From Nocardia takedensis NBRC 100417 (GTDB taxonomy: Bacteria; Actinomycetota; Actinomycetes; Mycobacteriales; Mycobacteriaceae): a DNA stretch of 64,000 bases. The position numbers and the translations under genes are program-made. The stretch lies in assembly GCF_000308695.1 (NCBI RefSeq), contig NZ_BAGG01000266.1:62001-126000 (forward strand), given 5' to 3'. Of this stretch, positions 26,451 to 35,172 are shown in pieces. Under the pieces are notes generated by a model. That model saw only the letters and a list, made by a program, of their open reading frames with translations. It was not told the origin of the DNA and made no database searches. The stretch's first letter is position 1, and each line of letters begins with the position of its first letter.

Positions 26451-27670
26451 GCGGGCGAGCGAGGGACATCCCCGATCTCGACGCGCCCGACCGCGCCGAG
26501 GGCCCGACCGCCCTGGCGGGTGCGGGCAAGGTCGTGCCCGCCCGGATCGGCGGGCGGCCGGTGTCGGTGGTTACCGACTACGCCACCGCGCTGGCGTTGA
26601 TGGACACCGAACGATTCCCACCCACACCACTCAACGGCGCGAGGCCGCTGCACTGCCCGGTGGCCGGTGTCCTGCGCCCGGCCGGGGACACGATATTCGG
26701 CCAGAGCTATCGAGAATTTATGGCGAACACCGACTCCGAGGGGATCCGGTCGCGCGCGATCGAGTCCGCCGATCGGTTGACCGGCCGCTTCGTCGAGCGC
26801 GGGCGCGCGGATCTGCTCACCGACTACGCCCAGCCGTTGGCACGCGAGGTTTTCGCCGGACTACTGGGACTGTCGGAGTCGGTCGAGCCGCTCGTCGTGG
26901 AAGCCGCCACCGCGCTGCGGGCGGCGGCGGACCTCGACGCCGCCGCCCACCGACTCCTCACCGTGGTGGCCGAGGCGATCGCCACGGGTCAAGCATCCCC
27001 GAGCACCGGATTCGCCCGCGCGCCACATTCCTCGCCCGAGCACAGCGCGCGCTGCGTGGCGGCACTGTACGCCGCGGGCCTGGAGCCGACGTGGAATCTG
27101 ATCGCCAACACCCTGTTGCGGTTGATGATCGACCCGGATCTGGATCCGATCCGCCACGGCGGCGGGGTCTCGGTGGAGGCCGCGGTCGAGCTCACCGTGC
27201 TGCGCGATCCGCCGATCCCGTACGCGGTGGTGGCCTACCCGCACACCCCGGTCGAGTTCGAGCACGGGTGGCTCTCGCACGAGGTCCCGGTGATCGTGTC
27301 GATCCTCGACTGTCACCGCGATCTGGACCGCGCTGAGCTGCCCGGGGGACAGGACGCGCACCTGGGGTTCGGCGCGCGTGACCGGCAATGCCCGGCCGCG
27401 CGGATGGCGCGGACGGTGGCGGTGTCGGCGGTGGAGATGCTGCTGGACTGGGTCCCCGACATCGCGTGGGGCTCACCGAACCCGCCGCGCTATCTGCCCG
27501 GCGCCGCCCGTCGGGGGTTGACCGCGCTGCCGGTGGTCTTCGCCCCCACCCACCTCATGAACCCCCTGCACGAGACAGCCACCTTCAGCGAGGCCGAGCG
27601 CCGACGAATCGAGCAGAGAGACAGTGACTTTGAACGCCCCCGCAGCGGTCGCCATCGGCGATCTCGGTGA
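26447..27670 (+). CDS. cytochrome P450 without canonical ExxR (1)
   Basis: This 407-residue protein keeps the P450 heme loop as HLGFGARDRQCPAARMA, with C315 as thiolate ligand, and an I-helix ALYAAGLEPTWNLIAN with an AGxE core. The K-helix reads VELTVLRDPP, so Glu and Arg are not in the ExxR register. The heme-loop histidine that often precedes Cys is replaced. It may be a low-activity or specialised P450. GTG 26447 overlaps the upstream stop, and the 3' end overlaps the next P450 gene by 47 nt. Confidence 0.82.
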   Translation: MSGRARDIPDLDAPDRAEGPTALAGAGKVVPARIGGRPVSVVTDYATALALMDTERFPPTPLNGARPLHCPVAGVLRPAGDTIFGQSYREFMANTDSEGIRSRAIESADRLTGRFVERGRADLLTDYAQPLAREVFAGLLGLSESVEPLVVEAATALRAAADLDAAAHRLLTVVAEAIATGQASPSTGFARAPHSSPEHSARCVAALYAAGLEPTWNLIANTLLRLMIDPDLDPIRHGGGVSVEAAVELTVLRDPPIPYAVVAYPHTPVEFEHGWLSHEVPVIVSILDCHRDLDRAELPGGQDAHLGFGARDRQCPAARMARTVAVSAVEMLLDWVPDIAWGSPNPPRYLPGAARRGLTALPVVFAPTHLMNPLHETATFSEAERRRIEQRDSDFERPRSGRHRRSR

Positions 27671-28907
27671 CCCGTACCCCCTGCACACCCCCGAGTTCGC
27701 CGCCGACCCGTACGCCGCGTACGAGGCGATGCGGTTGCGGTTCGGGCCGCTGGCCCCGGTCCTACTGCATCCGGGAGTGTCCGCCACCCTGGTGTTGGGG
27801 TATCGCGAAGCCGTCCACATCCTGCACGCGACCGACAAATTCAGCGCCGATCCCACACGGTGGGTCACCGGGGGCGGGCTGCCCCGGGGGTGTCCGATCG
27901 CGCCGATGATCGGACCGCGCCGCAACTCGTTGCGCACCGGTGGCACCGCCCACGACCGCTACCGGGCCGCGACCGTGGCCGCGTTGAGCGGCATCGATGA
28001 CCTGATGGTCCGCGACCTGATCGCGGAACGCAGTGTCGCGTTGGTCAACGGGTTCTGCCGGCGCGGCCGCGCCGATCTGCTCACCGACTACATCACCCCG
28101 CTGGTGTTCGAGGTGATCTGCCAGATCCTGGGATGCCCGCCCGCCCTCGGGGCGATGGTCGCCCAGGCCAGCGCCGCGATGTTCGACGGCATCGACACCG
28201 GCGCGGTCGACGACATGCTCACCACCGCCCTCGGACGCCTGATCGCCCTGCGTCGCCACAGCCCCGGTCAGGACGTGACGACCCGGTTCCTCAACCATTC
28301 CGCCCGGTTGACCGATCGCGAACTGATCGACCAACTGTTGACCGTGTTCGCCGCGGGCAGTGAACCGTTGGTGAACCTGATCGCCAACGCCCTTCTGCTG
28401 ATACTGCGTGACCCCGACTTCACCGGCCGCGACGGTCGCCACGGGGAGCCCACCGGCGCGGCGATCGCGCGGGTGCTCAGCCAGGACCCACCGATGGCCA
28501 ACTACTGCATCACCTACCCGAGGGCCCCGACCCAGCTCGACGTCATCCGCACCTTCCCCCACACCCGCCGGGTCACCATCGCCCTGCCACCGCATCAGCC
28601 GGTGGTCGTCAGCATGGCCGCGGCCGCGACCGATCCCACCATCGCCGCCGGCGAGCGCGAACTCGCCCGCAGCGCCTGGAATCTGGGCTGGGGCACCGGA
28701 CCGCACGCCTGCCCGGACCCGGCCCGCACCCTGTCCCAACACGTCGCCGCCGAGGCGATCGATCACCTGCTCGACTACATGCCCGACCTCCACCTGATCG
28801 GGCAACCCCACTGGCGGCCGGGCCCGTTCCACCGTGCCTTGGCCGAACTTCCCGTGACCTTCGACCCCCGCCCACCCTTCCCTGCCCCGCACGACCGCAA
28901 ACAGTGA
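27624..28907 (+). CDS. cytochrome P450 without canonical ExxR (2)
   Basis: This 427-residue protein shows the heme loop LGWGTGPHACPDPARTLS with C363, an I-helix FAAGSEPLVNLIANAL, and an N-terminal DPYPLHTPEFAADPYAAYE typical of actinobacterial P450s. In the K-helix, IARVLSQDPP stands where ExxR is expected, so both Glu and Arg are lost. CYP157 is a known family lacking ExxR, so haem binding is possible. It probably acts with the adjacent P450 on the same product. No ferredoxin gene is nearby. Confidence 0.84.
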   Translation: MTLNAPAAVAIGDLGDPYPLHTPEFAADPYAAYEAMRLRFGPLAPVLLHPGVSATLVLGYREAVHILHATDKFSADPTRWVTGGGLPRGCPIAPMIGPRRNSLRTGGTAHDRYRAATVAALSGIDDLMVRDLIAERSVALVNGFCRRGRADLLTDYITPLVFEVICQILGCPPALGAMVAQASAAMFDGIDTGAVDDMLTTALGRLIALRRHSPGQDVTTRFLNHSARLTDRELIDQLLTVFAAGSEPLVNLIANALLLILRDPDFTGRDGRHGEPTGAAIARVLSQDPPMANYCITYPRAPTQLDVIRTFPHTRRVTIALPPHQPVVVSMAAAATDPTIAAGERELARSAWNLGWGTGPHACPDPARTLSQHVAAEAIDHLLDYMPDLHLIGQPHWRPGPFHRALAELPVTFDPRPPFPAPHDRKQ

Positions 28908-30730
28908 ACCTGACTGCCAAACAATGGCTTTCATTGATCGAAAGGTCGACCTTGTCTGCCACATCGCTTCCCTCGCCGCTCACCGCGCTGCACCGTGTCG
29001 TCTTCGGTGACCGTCTCGACCTGCACCTACGGGTCCGTCACGTCGTCGCCGCTCTCGGCGACGACTACCGGCCCGAGGTCTCCCACATAGAGCAGGTCCG
29101 CGCCGCCGCGCCGCTGCTGCGACGGGTGATCGCCGCGCTGGACGCACCGAGTTCGGGCATCGCCGCCGACGTACACCTGCGCGGCGCGCTCTGCGCGTGG
29201 GCCGCGATCGCCGCCCCGCGGCTGCTGCCGGTGCTCACCGGGCACCTCGACCTCGCGATCGGCCTGCTGAGGTCGTTCGGCGACGACAGCGTTTACCAAC
29301 GCGAGTTGCTCGCCGACCTCGACACCGGTGCCGCGATCGGCGTGCTGGCGTTGACCGAACTCGGCGGCACCAACGGTGCCAACCAACAGACCAGTGCCGT
29401 GTGGGACCCCGACAACGACGAATTCGTGCTCTCGACCCCCGATACAGCGGCGACGAAGTTCATGCCCAACATCGCCGACCCCGAGATAGCGAAGGTCGTC
29501 GTGGTCACCGCGCGACTGCGCGTTCAGGGCCGCGACGTCGGCGTGGTCCCGTTCGTGTTCCGGCCCCGGACCCGCGACGGCCACCCAGTCGAGGGCCTGC
29601 GGATCACCGCGCTTCCCGAGAAAGGTGGCACGGCAATGGATCACGCCGCGATCGAATTCGATGGTCTGCGACTGCCGAGGCAGGCGCTGCTGGCCTCGGA
29701 GTTGATCGAGATCGACGACCACGGCGGCCTACGCACCGTGGTCGAGGACCCGCGGCGACGTCTGCAAGCGATACTCGGTGTACTCGACGACGGCCGCGTG
29801 GACCTGGCCGACGCGGCCGCGGCCACCGCGCGCGCCGCGGTGGCCGGCCTGGTCCGCTACTCCGGCGACCGCCGCATCGGCGCCACCTCGATGCGCGAGC
29901 ACGACAACGTCCACGCCGACATCGACCGCAGCCTGGCCGCCACGTACGCGATCACCGCGCTCGCACGCCAGGTCCGTGACCTGCACGCCACCCGGCCCGT
30001 GGGGGACCGGGAACGCGCCGTCTGGGCGATGCTGACCAAAGCCCTGCTGTCGGCGACCGCGATCGAGGTCACCACCACCTGCGCCGAACGACTCGGCGCG
30101 CAGGGCACGCTACGCGCCAACCTGTATCCGGACTGGCTCAGCGCGCTGCGTTCGCTCGCGGTCGCCGAGGGCGAGACCCGCGTCCTCCTCCTGGCCGCCG
30201 CGACCGACCCCGACATCGACCCCAGCACGCTCAGCCTGCCCGGCACCCTCAACCCTCGAAAGCCGGGCGCGATGCTGCCGTGGTGGCTGGCCTCGCTCGT
30301 CGAGCGCGAACGCCGACTCCGCAACCTCGTGCGCGGCGCGGCCGCCACCGATGCGCGACCCGACGAACGCACCGTGCTCGACTACGCGCGCTCGGTCGCC
30401 GAACGCGCCGCGGTGTGCGCGTTGTGGGCCGACGCCGCAGCCGCCACCGACCCCCAAGCCACCGACCTGCTCGAAGCGATGACCTTCCACTACGCGGCCG
30501 GCCTCATCCAAACCCACGCGGCCTGGTACCTCGCCGAAGGACTGCTCACCCGACGCTGGGCCACCGCCCTCACCACCTACCGCGACAACCAACATCCCTT
30601 ACTGTGTCGCCACTACGACCCCCTCGTCGAAGCCTTCGCCCTCCCGCCACTGCCCTCACCGGTACACATCGGCTACCTCGACGCCTGGCAGCGCTACCTC
30701 ACCCCCGAACCCGACGGCGCGACCGGATGA
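28904..30730 (+). CDS. acyl-CoA oxidase/dehydrogenase-like protein 2
   Basis: This protein of about 608 residues is a better conserved acyl-CoA oxidase than the copy at 22584. It has ALTELGGTNGANQQTSAVWD, LSTPDTAATKFMPNI and a long helical C-terminal half (about residues 290-600) as in peroxisomal-type oxidases. These flavoenzymes desaturate acyl thioesters and pass electrons to O2. The GTG at 28904 overlaps the previous stop. TTG codons 30-50 nt downstream are alternative starts. The stop overlaps the next ATG. Confidence 0.82.
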   Translation: MNLTAKQWLSLIERSTLSATSLPSPLTALHRVVFGDRLDLHLRVRHVVAALGDDYRPEVSHIEQVRAAAPLLRRVIAALDAPSSGIAADVHLRGALCAWAAIAAPRLLPVLTGHLDLAIGLLRSFGDDSVYQRELLADLDTGAAIGVLALTELGGTNGANQQTSAVWDPDNDEFVLSTPDTAATKFMPNIADPEIAKVVVVTARLRVQGRDVGVVPFVFRPRTRDGHPVEGLRITALPEKGGTAMDHAAIEFDGLRLPRQALLASELIEIDDHGGLRTVVEDPRRRLQAILGVLDDGRVDLADAAAATARAAVAGLVRYSGDRRIGATSMREHDNVHADIDRSLAATYAITALARQVRDLHATRPVGDRERAVWAMLTKALLSATAIEVTTTCAERLGAQGTLRANLYPDWLSALRSLAVAEGETRVLLLAAATDPDIDPSTLSLPGTLNPRKPGAMLPWWLASLVERERRLRNLVRGAAATDARPDERTVLDYARSVAERAAVCALWADAAAATDPQATDLLEAMTFHYAAGLIQTHAAWYLAEGLLTRRWATALTTYRDNQHPLLCRHYDPLVEAFALPPLPSPVHIGYLDAWQRYLTPEPDGATG

Positions 30731-31713
30731 ACCGCTCCTACCTGCCCGCGACCCCCACCGGCCCCGGCGAACAGATCCCGGCGGACCTGCTGTGCATCCA
30801 CGGTCTACCCACCCGGATCCGTTGTGGGCGTTGTCATCCCACCACGGAAGTACTCGCCCAGTTGTCCCCGCAGCGGGTCCTGAACGGTCTGCTGTGCGGG
30901 TTCGACTGCCCCGCCGAATCCCAGGAGGTCGTCACCGTCCTGCACCAACGCGCACCAGCGTTCGCACCCGCTGTGCGCGCCGCCGACCTGGTACGGCGGC
31001 GCGCCGTCGCCACACTCGTCTCACGCAGTCCCTGGGTCGGCGGCGTGCTCGAACTCGGCGCGGGATTTCCCGACGAGCACGACAACTACGTCGAGATCCA
31101 GGCGCGACTGGCGGGGCTGGCGATGGTCCGCGTCCAACACGATCCGGTCATCGCCGCGCACGGACGCGCGCTGCTCGAGACCAGCCCGGCCAGCCGGTAC
31201 TGGCACGCCGATCACACCGACCCCACCGTGGCCACCGCCGCGATCGCACACTTCGGGCGCACCCCGATCGTGGTCGATCTGGCACCTCTGCTGCTCGAAA
31301 GCATCACTGATGCAGCAGAATACGTACGCGCCGCGATCTCGGTTCTGGCCTCGGGATCATATGTGGTCCTCACCCACCTCTCGGCCGACCACGATCCCGC
31401 CACCGCCGAGGCCGCCGCCCGGACCTACAGCGACACCGAACATCGTCATACCGCCGGGGGTGCCACCGACCCCGCGCACCGCTTCGCCCTGCATCCCCGC
31501 ACCGCAGCGCAGATCACCGCGATGCTGACCGGCGCCGACCCGCTCGGGCCCGGCCTCGCCCTGGTGGGCGATCTGATCAGCGCCGACGACGCCGCCGAAG
31601 TCCACAGCCGACGACCCCCCGGCGCGAACCCGCCTCCCGCCGACAGGCGGCACACCGCCTCTACCGCGGCTCCTCTGACCTGCTGCTACGCGGCGATAGC
31701 GAGAATCTCATGA
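30727..31713 (+). CDS. SAM-dependent methyltransferase (PF04672-like)
   Basis: This 328-residue protein has an actinobacterial S-adenosylmethionine methyltransferase domain from about residue 60 to 265. The SAM loop is VLELGAGFPDEHDN, with the acidic strand MVRVQHDPVIAAHGRALL and the late VLASGSYVVLTHLSAD strand. The N-terminal 60 residues contain CIHGLPTRIRCGRCH, a C-x(9)-C-x2-C arrangement that may bind metal. The C-terminal tail is disordered. It is coupled at both ends by ATGA overlaps. The methyl acceptor is unknown. Confidence 0.78.
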   Translation: MNRSYLPATPTGPGEQIPADLLCIHGLPTRIRCGRCHPTTEVLAQLSPQRVLNGLLCGFDCPAESQEVVTVLHQRAPAFAPAVRAADLVRRRAVATLVSRSPWVGGVLELGAGFPDEHDNYVEIQARLAGLAMVRVQHDPVIAAHGRALLETSPASRYWHADHTDPTVATAAIAHFGRTPIVVDLAPLLLESITDAAEYVRAAISVLASGSYVVLTHLSADHDPATAEAAARTYSDTEHRHTAGGATDPAHRFALHPRTAAQITAMLTGADPLGPGLALVGDLISADDAAEVHSRRPPGANPPPADRRHTASTAAPLTCCYAAIARIS

Positions 31714-32018
31714 CCACACCCCGCCCCCAGTTCTCTGCACCGATGTCCGCCGCCGGCACCCCCGATCGCCGCCGCGCATCTGTCCCATCAACCGACACGC
31801 CCCTCGACGATGACACCGAGAAGGGCACCGTGAGGTGGTTCGACGCCGACAAGGGCTACGGATTCATTCGCCGCGACCGCACCGGCGACGACGTCTTCGT
31901 CCACCACGCGGAGATCGTCTCGGACGGGTACCGGGCGCTCAGCGCGGCGCAACGCGTCCGGTTTCACGTCCACTCGGGCTCCAAGGGGCTGCGATCCACG
32001 CGAGTCGAACCGCTGTGA
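31710..32018 (+). CDS. cold-shock domain protein
   Basis: This 102-residue protein has a 35-residue disordered N-terminal extension and then a CSD: KGTVRWFDADKGYGFI is the RNP1 region and DDVFVHHAEI the RNP2 region. Cold-shock proteins bind single-stranded RNA or DNA. Its start overlaps the methyltransferase stop and its stop overlaps a small ORF, so it is embedded in the operon, where it may affect the transcript. The tail (about residues 80-102) is basic. Confidence 0.88.
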   Translation: MTTPRPQFSAPMSAAGTPDRRRASVPSTDTPLDDDTEKGTVRWFDADKGYGFIRRDRTGDDVFVHHAEIVSDGYRALSAAQRVRFHVHSGSKGLRSTRVEPL

Positions 32019-32194
32019 GCACCGCCACCGACACGGCTCCCAACGAGCAGGCCCGCCTACCGCCGGCACTCACACGCAGAACACGCCCGCCGTATCGGTG
32101 GGGCGGACACATCCGTACCGGCACAGACACTTTCGACCGCGACTGCTACCGCGTCGCGGGTCTCGACTCACCACGTACCCGGGAGCACCGATGA
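32015..32194 (+). CDS. small tiled ORF (59 aa)
   Basis: GTG 32015 overlaps the cold-shock stop (GTGA), and its TGA at 32192-32194 overlaps the ATG of the P450-like gene (ATGA). The peptide is polar and basic with a DRDCYRVAGLD segment and no known motif. Tiling at both ends is good evidence that it is a real gene; the function is unknown. Confidence 0.5.
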   Translation: MSTATDTAPNEQARLPPALTRRTRPPYRWGGHIRTGTDTFDRDCYRVAGLDSPRTREHR

Positions 32195-34236
32195 ACGAAC
32201 CCTCAACGCCGAAACTTGCCCCGCAGCCCGCAGTCCGACTCCCCACAGAAGCCGTCTCGCCGCATGAAGGCGCCGCGATGGTGCGGATCAAGCTGCCCGG
32301 GGACGTCGCGGCGTGGGTGCTGACCGATCCGACGCTCATCGGGCAGGTGCTCGCCGGCGGACCGTTCTCGAAACACCTGCGATCGCACCTGCCATCTGCG
32401 TCCGGCCTGCCGGCCGGACGCGAGGTGAGCGCCGACGGCGCAGCCGAGCGCCGCCGCCTGGCCGGCGTTGTCGAGCGCGCGCTCGACGTGGGCCTTTTCG
32501 AGGGGATGGCAGGCCACCGTGAGGTGGCGCTTCATCGTGTGTGCGACCGACTCGCCCTGCTCTCATCGGCCGAAATCGTCGACCTGCGCGAGCAATTCGC
32601 TGTCACAAGCGCGATTCAGGCGGTCCGCCTGCTACTGGGGGCCACCGGCGAGCACGCTGAGGTGCTGGGGGAGTGCGTAGGCGCGCTGCTGAACCCCGCC
32701 GGCGGCTGCACCCAGACCATCGCCGACGACACACCCAGGCTCGATCGGCTGGTCGAAGCCGTGCGGGCGCTGGTCGCCGACAAACGCGCTGACCCGACCG
32801 ACGGCGACCTCACCACCGCCCTGCTGGCTACCCACTACGCCGGGGAACTCACCGAGCATGCCGTGACTGCCGCTCTCGTCGCGGTCATCGTTGCGACCGC
32901 GCCAATGACTACCCACATCATCACCGCCGCGCTCGACGATCTGTTGACCCGCCCCGGCCGGCGCAGGGCAGCGCTGTACGGCGACCTTTCCTGGTCGGAG
33001 CTGATCGAGGACGCACTGCGTCGACGACCCCTGCCGATTCAACTGCTCGCGAGAGTCACCACCGAAGCGGTGACTCTCGGCGACGCCGCGCTCGCCGCCG
33101 GCGAACTCATCCTGCTCTGGCCGGACCGCGACGCCGATGCCCCCGCGTACAGCGTGAAGCCCGGGGCCACCGATCCGGACCAGCATCCCCAAGCCCCCGG
33201 GGACTGGGATCCGTTCCGTCGCATGGGGAAGTCGCTGGCACGACGTTACGCCCGTGAGGTGATCCCCACCTTCGCGCGACGCTTCCCCGACATGGCACCG
33301 GCCTCTGCCGACCGCGGTGGCGCGCACGTCGCGGCGGCGGCGCGGCTGGGTCGTGGCGAGCCTTCGACGCTGACCGCCACCCTCACCGACGGACCACGCC
33401 GAGGGTTCCGTTTGGCGTGGTGGGGGCACCCAGTTGCCGAGGTGATCGGGGTCGCGTCCGATCTGTACCGCTGGAGCGACGACATCACCTGCCGACAGTG
33501 CGCGCCCGTCATCGATCGCACCGAGCTGCGTACGACGATGGTCTACCGCGTCCACGACCCGGCCATCCCCTGGTACGTCACAGTGGAGATCCACCGCTGC
33601 CAGGACGGCCACGCCCGCATGATCATCCGACCCACCGCCACGGTGATCCGCCTCGCCCGCGACCACGACGCGGGCCCCGACCCCGAGGATCCGCAGACAC
33701 GGCTGTTCTGGGTCGCCGTCGACGCCGCGGACGGCAGCCACCGCACCCTGGTGCGCGCACGCCACATCGACGACCATCTGCACTGCGCGGGGTGCGATCG
33801 CTGCTACGGGCGCGCCACCGCCGAGATCCTCGACAACGACATCCCAGACTGGCTCCACCCCCTCACCATCGACTGGTGCGATCACTGCGTCACCACGACA
33901 CTGTCGGTGTACACCGAGCACGGCCCCGGAGTCACCGACGCCCACCTCCCCTCACCGCCCACCGGCCGGGCCGACGGTGACAGCATCGCGCTCCCGCGCC
34001 TGACCGACCGTCTCGCCGCCCACGCCGACCTCGAACCGGACAGTGCGAGCTACCGCGCGAAACTCGCGGCCGACCTGATCGAATGCGCCGAGACCGGAAA
34101 CGTCAGCGCGGATCTGGCCGTCTTGTTCGAGGCGTTCGACCACGATCTCCGCGACTACAGCCGAACGAGAGGCCACGCTCCGGGCCAGACCGGTACGGGC
34201 GACAGCCCTGTGCTCGACGTGCCCGAACGGCCATGA
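32191..34236 (+). CDS. Cys-less P450-like protein fused to CxxC-rich domain
   Basis: This 681-residue protein has two parts. Residues 1-350 follow a P450 path, with the helices EAVRALVADKRADPTDGD and ALVAVIVATAPMTTHIITAAL (I-helix) and a K-helix-like EDALRRRP. The heme-binding loop is missing: after GELILLWPDRDADAP the sequence goes to GDWDPFRRMGKSLARRY with no cysteine. Residues 360-620 are a separate domain with three cysteine pairs (CRQC, CAGC with C after two residues, CDHC), probably zinc-binding. It may be a structural or regulatory partner of the two active P450s rather than an enzyme. The start overlaps the small ORF stop. Confidence 0.72.
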   Translation: MNEPSTPKLAPQPAVRLPTEAVSPHEGAAMVRIKLPGDVAAWVLTDPTLIGQVLAGGPFSKHLRSHLPSASGLPAGREVSADGAAERRRLAGVVERALDVGLFEGMAGHREVALHRVCDRLALLSSAEIVDLREQFAVTSAIQAVRLLLGATGEHAEVLGECVGALLNPAGGCTQTIADDTPRLDRLVEAVRALVADKRADPTDGDLTTALLATHYAGELTEHAVTAALVAVIVATAPMTTHIITAALDDLLTRPGRRRAALYGDLSWSELIEDALRRRPLPIQLLARVTTEAVTLGDAALAAGELILLWPDRDADAPAYSVKPGATDPDQHPQAPGDWDPFRRMGKSLARRYAREVIPTFARRFPDMAPASADRGGAHVAAAARLGRGEPSTLTATLTDGPRRGFRLAWWGHPVAEVIGVASDLYRWSDDITCRQCAPVIDRTELRTTMVYRVHDPAIPWYVTVEIHRCQDGHARMIIRPTATVIRLARDHDAGPDPEDPQTRLFWVAVDAADGSHRTLVRARHIDDHLHCAGCDRCYGRATAEILDNDIPDWLHPLTIDWCDHCVTTTLSVYTEHGPGVTDAHLPSPPTGRADGDSIALPRLTDRLAAHADLEPDSASYRAKLAADLIECAETGNVSADLAVLFEAFDHDLRDYSRTRGHAPGQTGTGDSPVLDVPERP

Positions 34237-34400
34237 CCCATCCCGTACAACGAATTCTCCAGGCTCGCAATCCGTGTGCGCAGGCCCGATGAGTACCAGG
34301 TCCGATCCGTCGGGCGAGCCTTCCCGGTCCGAGCGGTCACATCGAAAGCGACATCGACACGAGGGAGACGGAGTAACGGGCAGCCGCCGGGGGAGTGATC

Positions 34401-34901
34401 GTGGCGGGGCGTAGCGGCGGCGTGGGATCGACCGAGGACTGGGAGCGCCTGGGAGAGCGGGTAGTTGCCCGCAGGCATGCATTGGGTATGTTGACCCGTA
34501 ACGCGTTTGCCGAGTTGAGCGGGCTCAGCTACCGAGTGCTCGGCGACATCGAACGAGGCGACCGCCCTGTGTCGAGCGGGACGTTGAGCCAACTCGAACA
34601 GTACCTCGGTTGGAGCGCGGGCAGCGCGCGAACGATCTTGCACGGCGGCGAACCCACACCGACCGAACAACTGGAACTCGACAAACAACTGGCCTACTGG
34701 ATGAACGCGCTGAGCGAGGCGTACGCGGCGACCGCCGAGCTGGCGCAGTCCGGCCAAACCCGCGCGTCCCAGCGCCTGATCCGAGCCCTGAACAGACTCA
34801 GCGAATCGCTGACCGCGTACTCAGCGGCGGCGGGGGGCAATGTCAGAACAAACCCAGGCATGGCGAGCCTGGAAGCTCGACCTCAACACGGTACGCAGTA
34901 G
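34401..34901 (+). CDS. XRE family regulator
   Basis: This 166-residue protein has an HTH at residues 18-60 (LTRNAFAELSGLSYRVLGDIER) and a long helical C-terminal part (TEQLELDKQLAYWMNALSEAY). GTG 34401 follows GGGGGAG; GTG 34395 is an alternative. It is in line with the end of the preceding operon after a 164-bp gap with no gene. It may control that operon or belong to the mobile block to the right. Confidence 0.75.
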   Translation: MAGRSGGVGSTEDWERLGERVVARRHALGMLTRNAFAELSGLSYRVLGDIERGDRPVSSGTLSQLEQYLGWSAGSARTILHGGEPTPTEQLELDKQLAYWMNALSEAYAATAELAQSGQTRASQRLIRALNRLSESLTAYSAAAGGNVRTNPGMASLEARPQHGTQ

Positions 34902-35025
34902 ATACGGCGTTACCGGGCCCGAGACCTCCGCGGGCTCGGTCAGGGATTCGATGTCGGGGGGCCTGCCGCATCCCGTAGTCATAATCGAGCATTGCGCCGA
35001 TGCATCGTGCCAGGGCCAGCCTTGA
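34840..35025 (+). CDS. possible small protein (61 aa)
   Basis: A frame from ATG 34840, preceded by GGCGGGGGGC, overlaps the end of the XRE gene by 62 nt. It encodes an N-terminus (QTQAWRAWKLDLNTVRSRYG) that looks more protein-like than the competing frames. No family is recognised. The next 140 bp contain no gene. Confidence 0.3.
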   Translation: MSEQTQAWRAWKLDLNTVRSRYGVTGPETSAGSVRDSMSGGLPHPVVIIEHCADASCQGQP

Positions 35026-35172
35026 TCTCGGCTCCGTGCACGAGTCGGAAATCCACGCTCTCTCAGCGAAATTAGCGCATGGGCGCTCGCTTGTGAGCTG
35101 GAACACTGATCGACAAGGGTTGCCGCAATCTTGGCTGCAAAGGCGTGGCTGGCATGTGTATCGCCGCATCGG

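Noticed and set aside
22584..30730. Fatty-acid beta-oxidation operon
   Set aside because: No enoyl-CoA hydratase, thiolase or acyl-CoA ligase is present; the oxidases sit with P450s and nucleoside-hydrolase-like proteins.
5706..34236. CRISPR array or toxin-antitoxin island
   Set aside because: No regularly spaced repeats were seen, and small ORFs here show no toxin or antitoxin motif.
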